Of a stretch of DNA of 64,000 nt, positions 56,289-64,000 are shown in pieces. The position numbers were made by a program, and so were the translations under genes. Position 1 is the first letter of the stretch, and each line of letters starts with the position of its first letter. The notes beneath the pieces are model-generated. The model was not told where the DNA came from and did not search any database. It saw only the letters and a program-made list of their open reading frames with translations. Origin of the DNA: Enoplolaimus lenunculus (lineage: Eukaryota; Nematoda; Enoplea; Enoplida; Thoracostomopsidae); NCBI GenBank assembly GCA_030248215.1, contig JASANG010001901.1, forward strand, positions 1 to 64,000. Direction: 5' to 3'.

Positions 56289-59200
56289 TTAATGAATCGA
56301 CCGTTTCTTTCGACGATGATACAGCGTCGCTTTTTCTTCGGCGATTCCGATCAATCCACATCCGACAGGGTCGCCTGAATTTCCGCTAATTTTGCTTTCA
56401 GCGTCACCGCCTTTGCCCAAATCATCCTCTTCCGCATCAACAACTATGGATCGGCCGACAAGTGATGTTGGACCGTTGAGCGACAAAAACGGATCAGTGA
56501 TCATAAATGACGCCACACCGTTCACAGCACGAATGTTGCCAAGGTCACCAACGTGCCGGATCTGTTAAGGACCGAAACATAACAATGGGTCCAGAAAAGT
56601 TAAGCTCACATTTAGGCCTAAAGCGAACCACGAAAGCAACTGTGAACCTAAAACCCTCTTAATTCTAAGTCATCCGAATGATTTAATTTCAAACTGTCAC
56701 TAATAACAACTATACACAGGTATATATTATGTATTTATACTGTAGTGACCCGAATAAGAGGGGGGGCTGATATTTAGTAGGCCTCTCCAGAGCGTAGGCC
56801 CCCTTGTTATTCGGTTACGGACTGTTATTTTTTTCACACACGCTCCGCCGCCCTTCGCTATTGATATATATCCGGTACTGCAATTATCTGTTGAATTAAA
56901 CGATTATTTGTCTTGTGTCATTAACTTGAGCGATAATACAAGGTTATACTTAGGAATGTACTTTCATAATTTAAGTACGCTTTAAAGTTTCGAACTCAAA
57001 TTATTTGGTCCTGGAGTCATTTATGCGCTACAATTAGGGTAAATTGACATTTATGGACCCTAATTAAGATTTAGGGACTCTATCCGCTTACGGACTCTTA
57101 TTAGGGATACGGACTCCAATTGATTCGGACTCAAAATGGGACTCCCCCTCTTATTACCCCTCCCCCTCTTATTCGGGTCAATACAGTATATGTCTGTGAT
57201 CCCAAACTGAAACCTATTTATAAAAATGGTCCTGATCGCTTAACCTGAACCTAAAGCCTAAGTCCAAGCTTAAGCGTGAATGTAAATGTAAACCTGGGCC
57301 TACAGATTAACGAAAATGGAAGTTTTCAGGTCTATCGCTTCAAAACGTCTATATACTTGTGAACGAATCCGCTACGCAACATAGCTTATGTTATCAGATT
57401 GAAACCGGATATTTGTTTCCGTTTCCGGTAAAAATCGGTGTCGTTGCGCTTGTAACCGTATTTGGTATAGCTATTAAGGGTTAAAAATATATTCTGCTTA
57501 TTTCAATAAAAAATTGGAACTTAATATATTTGAGCTACAGAGGAGGTATCCCCGTATTTAACTGATTGATCCCACCGTTTTTCATTTTCTATTTTAGACT
57601 TCCATGTACAAAATGCGGTTAATATTTGCATATGTATGCAATGTACATTTTATTATTTTATATATTTCTCATAATGACATAAAGCTAACGGCCGTGTAGC
57701 GTAACGATTACCAGTTTGATAGGCACCTATAGAAACTCTGGGATCAACTCCCGCTGGAAACTTCTAAAGCTTTTATCCGAAAATTTTCGTTACAAATTCA
57801 AACATTCAGATTTTATTAGTTTTAACAGTGTACAATGTACAGATTTTAGCAATTATTCCGCTAACTGTAGTATATACAAAAACAAATTGTACACTGCAAA
57901 AATGGCGAGTCAAATTGACTCTATCCGAAATAGACTTTTCCGGACTGCACAAATTGAGTCAAAATTTGACTCCGCCAGAGTCATGTTCGACTAAGTCGCT
58001 CGATGAGTCGCTTTTGACTCTGGTGAAGTCGTATTTGACTCAGTTTGTGTAGTCCAGAAAAGTCTATTTCGGAGAGAGTCAATTTGACTAACCATTTGTT
58101 GCAGTGCAGTAAGAGAGAAGCTAAATTAATTTTTCTTGTTCATTTGGTTTGCCGCTCATACATATGTTGAAATGGTACGGAACAAAGTCGTGGCAGTTAG
58201 GCTTTCGCTAAGGTTTGTTGCATAGGCATTGTGATTACTATCAGATTTAAGCTTTGGATCAGGTTTGATTCATACTTGCTGTTGATGACTAATTCTATTC
58301 ATAGACTATAATTGGCTTTGTGGTCTCCATAATTAATCCTCATTCACACTTGACAAGTGTACATGCACCACGTCTTTATGACCGTTTTAGGGGCTGCTTG
58401 TTAACGTTCTCTTCGTTAAACGAAATTTAACAAAAAAATTAATTTAAAAAAGTCCTTAAAACCCTATTCACACCTGCAAGTTTTTTCTACGAGAACTCGC
58501 AGCTGCATCTTGCACTGGCAAGTTTTGTTCGAAATCCCGTTCGAAAAACTAGCAGCTGCAAATAATTGATTAAAAATCATAGCCAGGAATTTAGTTCACA
58601 TGTGCATTAAATAACCATGCAAGTTCAATGAATTTACTGCATCCGCTTTCTGATTGGCTGGTGAAAAAATGTAAGTTCTGCGCGCAATTCGTAGCTGCAA
58701 GTTCTCGCAGCAAAAACTTGCACGTGTGGATAGGGCTTAAAATTACAAAACTTTACTCGATCATTTGGTCCTCCATGATTAAACATATAAGGATTATAAT
58801 GTCCGCTTGCACTGCCGCATCCGCCAGTTAAATTTCCAAATTGATGAACATGAAATCCGTGGGATCCATCGCTTAATCCGCTAATTGTGCCAGTGACCTA
58901 TGAATAAATTTCATTTTACGAAAGTACCATGTGATAATGCTTGCACTACTGTAAAAAAGGCCCATGTTACTTTAAGGGGAGTCCAGGTTTCTGGTGGGTC
59001 TATAAAAGAGTACGTTTAGATACTAGATTACAAATTTTTTGCTTAGGCATAGGCTTAGCCTTAGGCATAGGCTTAGGAACACATTTTTGCAACGCTTTTT
59101 TATATATAAGTATAAGGAACAAAATGTAGTTAACGAATGTTGTTATCGCTGAAAACAGTGTAAACTAGTCAACGTGGTTGCAAATTTGTAACCGTAACAT

Positions 59201-60951
59201 ATTCCTCGGCAAACTCTTTAAGAATGTGTTCTAATTTTATTGATCTCTTGTATAGCTGGAACGCAGCCCAAAACACGCATGTGTAGAATAGTTGCCACAA
59301 GAATTGAAGAATTCCAACAACACAAAACATTTTTATGTCCAATATTGTTATTAGCAACGATCATTCGTTTACAGTAACATAGCGGTTTGGCGAATCTTGC
59401 ATAAACGTAACCGTACCACTGGCGTCACCGTTTGAGATTTGGGCAACAGCTTTTGATATAAATGTTGGTCCTACAAAAAGGCGAAAATTGTTTTGAAGCT
59501 GGCTATACTGCATAGTTCCCCGAATAAGCGGGGGGGACTGATATTTATTCGGCTTTTTCAGAGGGTTCCCCTTTGTTATTCGGTTACGGACTGTTATTTA
59601 TTTTAACCCACGCTCTGCCGCCTTTCGTTACTGATATAATGTCCGGTACTGCAACTGTTCGTTGAATTAAACGTTTATTTGGCTTGTGTAAAATAGCTTG
59701 AGCGATAATGCAAAATTATATTTAGAAATGTACTTTCAAAATTAAAGTACGCTTTAAAGTTTCGAACTCAACTTTATTTAGGCCTGGAGTCATTTATGCG
59801 TTACAATTAGGGTTAATTGACAGTTATGGAGTCTAATTAGGGTTCAGGGAGTCTATTCGCTTACGATCTCTTATTAGGGGTACGGACTGCTATTGATTCG
59901 GACCCGAAATGGTGACCCCCCTCTTATTATCCCCCTGTTATTCGGGCCGATACAGTACTTACTTCTTACTATACACAATCCACAAAGGGTTCGATTGTAG
60001 CGAGGAATTGTGTCAAAAATGCTATTTTAAACTGCGTTCGCTTCTTTAAACAGCATTTTTCAAAACGATTTTTTTGGAAATTGAGTGAAATGAAACATTA
60101 TTGTAGCTTAAACGTTAAAAACAATTGTAGTGTTTGTTAAAAGACAAAAAGATTTCATCTCTTGAGTATAAACGTATGTTCAAAACGCGAAAATCATTTT
60201 GTATTTTTGTCAATTTTTGAAACTGTAAACGGGATTGAAATTCGGATCGAAATATTTCATACTCACTGGAAGCGAAATTGAAACCGGAATTGTAAGTTTG
60301 AACTTTGCTAATTATTTTGAAATTCGGCGAAAATTTCCGAAAGATAATTAGTTTGATTTGTTGTACTTTTTATGTTTCGGTGTAGGTTTTCAGCTTAAAT
60401 CAACAGTCTAACGGACGCTACTCCAAGTTATATCAAAACGTAGGTCAAAATTTGCTAAAAATCAATAATTCTTGTTATCAAATTGGTGGAAGGTCTGTAT
60501 ACTACCGGATCCAGAGGGGAGCCGGGAAGCGTACGATCCCCCATCAGAAATTTTTTCATGATAAAATGGCAAGGTCTCTACCTTACAATTTTGTCCCTCA
60601 GAAAATGGTTTGTAAACAAAAGATAAGGTCCGTAATTTTTTCCGCAGAAATTTTTTTGTAATAAAATGATAAATTTTAGCTTACAATTTTTCCCATCAGA
60701 AAATTTTTTGGTGATAAAATGATAAAGTTTTTATCTTACAAGTTTTGCGTTTCATAACATTTGCCATTAGGCGGCCCCACGTCAGAAATTGTTGGATCCG
60801 CCGTTGGGTCTGAAACTTTATAAACAACGCGATTTTAAGATTTTAGCTTACTGTATCCGCAGCCACCAGGATAGCATTGATTGTATCGAAATGCAACAAT
60901 TACGTCGGCTGCAATAACCACTAAAATTGCTTTACCCAGATTAATATTCAT
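56289..60951 (-). CDS. Secreted Cu/Zn-SOD-fold protein lacking key catalytic residues, 4 exons, complete
   Basis: Exons 60951..60852, 59470..59373, 58897..58757, 56561..56289, all in phase; 203 aa. Residues 1-20 look like a signal peptide ([20 protein letters not shown]), then a SOD fold from about 37. HGFHVHQFG gives copper ligands H82 and H84; H99 bridges; H107, H116 and D119 bind zinc; C93 and C181 form the usual disulphide. The fourth copper ligand (His in VVHEKADDLG of SOD1) is Asp here ([11 protein letters not shown]155), and the active-site Arg is Pro (DPVGCG, P178). Asp at the first site is known in the SOD domain of the copper chaperone CCS, but the CCS Atx1 domain and CxC tail are absent. 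The C-terminus ends HRRKKRSIH, a polybasic tail like the heparin-binding tail of extracellular SOD. It may be a CCS-derived or SOD-related secreted protein with little dismutase activity. Introns hold five MITE families. Confidence 0.93.
56740..57186. mobile_element. CTGTAGTGACC-family MITE, complete copy in SOD-like intron 3
   Basis: Termini CTGTAGTGACCCGAATAAG and CTTATTCGGGTCAATACAG, TA-flanked, 447 bp; defines the family's full length with 59508-59955. Confidence 0.92.
57892..58106. mobile_element. GAGTC introner-like MITE, copy E
   Basis: TA-CACTGCAAAAATGGCGAG at the left, ACCATTTGTTGCAGTG at the right. 215 bp in intron 3 of the SOD-like gene. The donor-like site is changed to GCGAGT. 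Confidence 0.88.
58456..58740. mobile_element. CCCTATTCACAC/TGCAAGTT MITE, copy 1
   Basis: Termini AAACCCTATTCACACCTGC and GCACGTGTGGATAGGGCTT; inverted GCAAGTTTTTxxTxCGAGAAC arms. Ends 16 bp from the donor of SOD-like exon 58897..58757. Confidence 0.88.
58960..59097. mobile_element. CCTAAG/TTAGGC MITE, SOD-like intron 2
   Basis: GGCCCATGTTACTTTAAGG, CCAGGTTTCTGGTGGGTC and GGCATAGGCTTAGCCTTAGG; the right end is truncated. Confidence 0.7.
59508..59955. mobile_element. CTGTAGTGACC-family MITE, copy in SOD-like intron 1
   Basis: CTGCATAGTTCCCCGAATAAG left end, TTATTCGGGCCGATACAG right end, otherwise collinear with 56740-57186. Confidence 0.88.
60690..60830. repeat. Dispersed repeat shared with 52683-52870
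   Basis: See the partner copy. It is preceded by several ATCAGAAA-TTTTTT-GATAAAATG units (60540-60730), a local tandem repeat of about 80 bp. Confidence 0.5.
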
Positions 60952-61189
60952 ATTTGTAATATCTAAAATAAGAGTTCCGCGAATAGTTACAAAAACTGCA
61001 GTTCAATGCAGATTTTGTCAGTAGTCCTTGTCGAGAGACTCTGTTTTGTCGCTACTCTCTTCGAACACAGTCATGATAAAACCGACTAAATAAGTATATT
61101 TTGTGTGTTGTTATTAGGTTATTAGGCCCTGTCTATAGCATCGTTTTTTATACTAGTCCTAATAGGGTAGGTGGACAATTTTTTACAAC
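60952..61189. other. Upstream of the SOD-like gene; no gene seen
   Basis: No exon. Should contain the 5' UTR and promoter of the minus-strand SOD-like gene. Confidence 0.4.
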
Positions 61190-61371
61190 TATGCACGAAT
61201 TTATAAGCATATTCCTAAGCCTAAGCCTAAGCGTAAGAATGAGCTTATTACTAAATCTAAGTTTAAGCCTATTAGCCTAAGCCAAGCAAAAAAATTGTTC
61301 TAAAGCTTAAGCTTACTCTGTTCTAGACCCACAGAAAAACGTTCCGCCCCTGATTTTTACATGGGCCAATC
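61190..61371. mobile_element. CCTAAG/TTAGGC MITE
   Basis: ATATTCCTAAGCCTAAGCC, GTAAGAATGAGCTTATT, ACCCACAGAAAAACGTTCC, right end CCCTGATTTTTACATGGGCC. Confidence 0.7.
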
Positions 61372-61972
61372 AATCGAATGTAAAATATGCTCTAATCGGA
61401 AGCTGTTTGGTAATAATTGCTGTCTTTTTAAAGCCAAATTTTATCTTTTAAATATGGTATTAAAGTATAACCATACATTTACGTAGAATGTATAAGGTGT
61501 AGGTATATTTCAAACTAAAAACTAAAATTAGATTTGAAACCAAATCCAAACACCACACCTTAAACGGAGACATTGGCTCCACCTAGTCTGCCATAGAAAT
61601 TAAGTTAGGCTTATTCGTTGTCAAACGGCGAGAAATACCTAAATCTATTCGCGGTGGCTGAGCCGCAGCGAAATTGTTGTCTCAGCCCTACATGATCATG
61701 TTGGTTAATTTTGTTCGATTTTATTCGGCTTGTATTGCGAAAATGACATAGCTATGGCTACTTATAGTGTTATGTTGTTGTGTCATGGCGTGTTTTATAG
61801 TAGCATGAAGTTGTTTTTTGGGAAAAATCGAATAGGATATGCAAATTAGGCAAATATGGCGACTGGCTTTAGCCAATCACAATATCATTATTGTCATTAA
61901 AATACTGGACAACGGTTGCTAATTTTTGTGTTATATACTTGTGAACTTGTTATAGTGAGAATTAAGCGCTAT

Positions 61973-62237
61973 TCACACGGGCAAATTTTGCTGCGAGAAC
62001 TTGCTGCTGCAAATTGCACGCAGAATTTTCATTTTTTATCAGCCAATGAAAAATAGGCTGCAATAAATTCAATGAACTTGCATGGTTAATTCACACATGT
62101 GAACTAAAATCCTAGCTTTGATTGAATGAATTGTTTGCAGCTGCAAGTTTTTCGACGAGGATTTTGGTCAGAACTTGCAAGTGCAATATGCAGCTGCAAG
62201 TACTCGCAACAAAAACTTGCACGTGTGAATTGGTCTT
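61973..62237. mobile_element. CCCTATTCACAC/TGCAAGTT MITE, copy 2
   Basis: Termini AGCGCTATTCACACGGGC and GCACGTGTGAATTGGTCTT, same internal order as copy 1 (TTTTATCAGCCAATGAAAA, ATTCAATGAACTTGCATGG). Confidence 0.88.
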
Positions 62238-62605
62238 TACGTGATTCTTTAAGCTTGGACTTAGTTGAAATTTAGTTAGAATAAGCAAGTAAGTGACACA
62301 AAAGCTCGTGTGGACCATACGGTTCTTAGTTTATTGCGGTAGCTTTAGTTGAAGCGGGCATAGCACTCGTAGCCAATAAGACGTATTGATTTTTGGGATT
62401 ATTAGAAATTTATTGAGTAACTGGCGTAAGATTGGGGTGGTTTGCAGTTAATGCGGATCTGTATAATATAGTAAATTCTCACGGGGTTAGAGTTTGCGAG
62501 TGGACTTGAAGATTTGGCTGGAGTTTTTTGAAATTTGTAAGCTTGTGGCTGTGTCTAACCATAACTTAACTCGCACGCTTCCTTAAATTAGACGAAATAC
62601 TTTAC

Positions 62606-62791
62606 TGAATATATATAGAAGATAGCAGGCATAGGCATATAGTATAGAGTAGGATTGGCAATTTTGGTATTTCCGTAGTTATTGCGATGGATAATCCAGG
62701 TTAAACATTGCAGAGGTCGGATCAATGGATCAGAGTTTGTTAACGTAACATTGAACACGAAGTTTAACTGAGTTGAGATTTGGGTTACAAT
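62606..62791 (-). CDS. Possible internal exon, unknown
   Basis: Acceptor ATGATATTTCAG, 62 open codons, donor GTAAAG (phase 0 at both ends as read). The peptide includes TQLNFVFNVTLTNSDP and CLTWIIHRNNYGNTK, protein-like but not recognised. No partner exon was found in the remaining sequence. Confidence 0.22.
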
Positions 62792-62958
62792 CTGAAATAT
62801 CATTATTTTTTCACCTGAGGTATCTACGTTTCTTCGTCGAAATCCTGACCACTGTTTGTAGAATGCTAATTTTACCAGATCGACCTTTGTATTAAAGACC
62901 ACTTGACACTATTGCATTTGCTTCCGTGCACTCCGCAGCTCCGAAGCAGTTTGAAATA

Positions 62959-63121
62959 CACAGCAAAAAATGGTGAGTCAAATTACTGAGGAGAAATTCT
63001 ACGCCGCCTGAGTCAAATTCGGCTCAATTTTACTTTGGAGGAGTCGAATTTTGACTCAGTTTGTGTAGTCAAAAAAGCCTATTACGGAGAGAGTCAATTT
63101 GACTCAACATTTTTTGCAGTG
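62959..63121. mobile_element. GAGTC introner-like MITE, copy F (internally shortened)
   Basis: TA-CACAGCAAAAAATGGTGAG at the left with an intact donor-like site, CAACATTTTTTGCAGTG-TA at the right; about 60 bp shorter than the others. Confidence 0.88.
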
Positions 63122-63293
63122 TATTTTTCCCGGAAAATTCTATTTAAGAGCATTTTCCCCGAAAAAATCAAGCAAATCACATTTCAATTCCGATAAAAAT
63201 CTGTTCCGTTTAATTTGTTATTTTCGAAAATCATAAAATGACCACTACAGCTACGCTAAAATTATGCTACTTGTTTAGCTAATTTGTAACACA

Positions 63294-63478
63294 ATGGCTG
63301 GGTTTCTGAAATCTTACTAAAGTATTTACTTCAGTATTTATTTACGTTATACTTAAATAGTCGCCGACTTAACTAAATACTTAACTTTTCGAACAAAAAC
63401 ATAAACACCAAATGACAGCTATTATCATAACAAAGAAGTAATAGTTTTGATTTGTAAACACCGTTTCAGAAACCCTGC
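63294..63478. mobile_element. GGCTGGGTTTC/ACTTAAGTA MITE, copy 4
   Basis: AATGGCTGGGTTTCTGAAATC left end, CGTTTCAGAAACCCTGC right end, TATTTACTTCAGTATTT interior. Confidence 0.8.
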
Positions 63479-64000
63479 AAATATATGAAATGAAAATCTA
63501 AAAACGATTACAATTCATACAAACAGCCAACGCGAAAAATCTGAGAAAACTCAACTAACGGAATTGAAAATTTAAAAATTATTCCAAAATTTATATGAAA
63601 ACTTGTAACGTGAAACAATCCTGATACAACAAAGGCACGAAATGTTCAAATAATTTACATCAAAACAAGACGTTTTGTAACAGTTTTGTAAGCTTTATTA
63701 CGTGGTCGAAAATTTATTTACTGTACAAATACTGACTTTGGGGTCAAAAACAATAAATGACACTGCAAAATGAAATATATTTAAGCTTCAACTCAAAAAA
63801 TATTTTGTTGAGGTATGATCGATCCATTGTTGCGTTGTCGAATTTACAGAAAACGAGGCTGAAGAAAATTCGCTATTTTGTGGAGTCAAAATACACGAAA
63901 AATCTTAAACAAGAATTTATCTCAAATTTTCACAAAATATTGAAATATGTTCGTTTAATCATTGCGTACGGAGTAAAGATCTGCATCCGATTTTGGCAAT
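63479..64000. other. No gene seen
   Basis: AT-rich sequence to the window end without supported exons or clear repeats. Confidence 0.4.

Noticed and set aside
1-64000. Retroviral, LTR or other virus-derived elements
   Set aside because: No reverse transcriptase, integrase, capsid or envelope-like motifs and no long terminal direct repeats were seen; the mobile sequences are short non-autonomous DNA elements and SINE-like repeats.

Overview
The window is animal nuclear DNA. It is AT-rich and gene-sparse, with small phase-consistent exons, canonical GT-AG introns and a very heavy load of short non-autonomous DNA transposons (MITE-like elements). The genes found (a SID-1/SIDT family protein, a KCTD9-type protein, a Cu/Zn-SOD-fold protein and CD20-like multi-pass membrane proteins) point to a metazoan, probably an invertebrate. 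I cannot name the phylum. Several MITEs carry TTAGGC-type repeats, the unit of nematode telomeres, but here they sit inside transposons and are not evidence for a nematode.

Layout. 1-1.05 kb: a 9-bp minisatellite. 2.1-4.0 kb: two exons, minus strand, of a tetraspan-repeat membrane protein. 4.2-11.8 kb: transposon-dominated, including a 2.65-kb palindrome built of tandem repeats. 11,792-27,713 (+): a complete 25-exon SID-1 family gene (808 aa), rebuilt exon by exon with matching phases. 30,924-37,401 (+): a complete 9-exon KCTD9-type gene (331 aa). 39,083-48,554 (-): a gene for about sixteen membrane segments that look like four tandem CD20-like tetraspan modules; one internal junction is unresolved. 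48.6-56.2 kb: mostly repeats, with one orphan terminal exon near 52.5 kb. 56,289-60,951 (-): a complete 4-exon secreted Cu/Zn-SOD-fold protein (203 aa) lacking one copper ligand and the catalytic arginine. 60.9-64 kb: repeats and one possible exon.

No functional operon-like link between the genes is apparent. The strongest unifying theme is the interplay of MITEs with gene structure. One palindromic MITE family (six copies, TA target sites) carries a canonical 5' splice site and a canonical 3' splice site near its ends in either orientation, and one exon of the tetraspan gene appears to begin exactly at the splice site supplied by its terminus. A second MITE family does the same for an exon at 3.96 kb. 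These look like introner-type elements. Other points of interest are a perfect 111-bp inverted repeat in an intron of the dsRNA-channel family gene, and a tRNA-Gly-like sequence enclosed by inverted termini.
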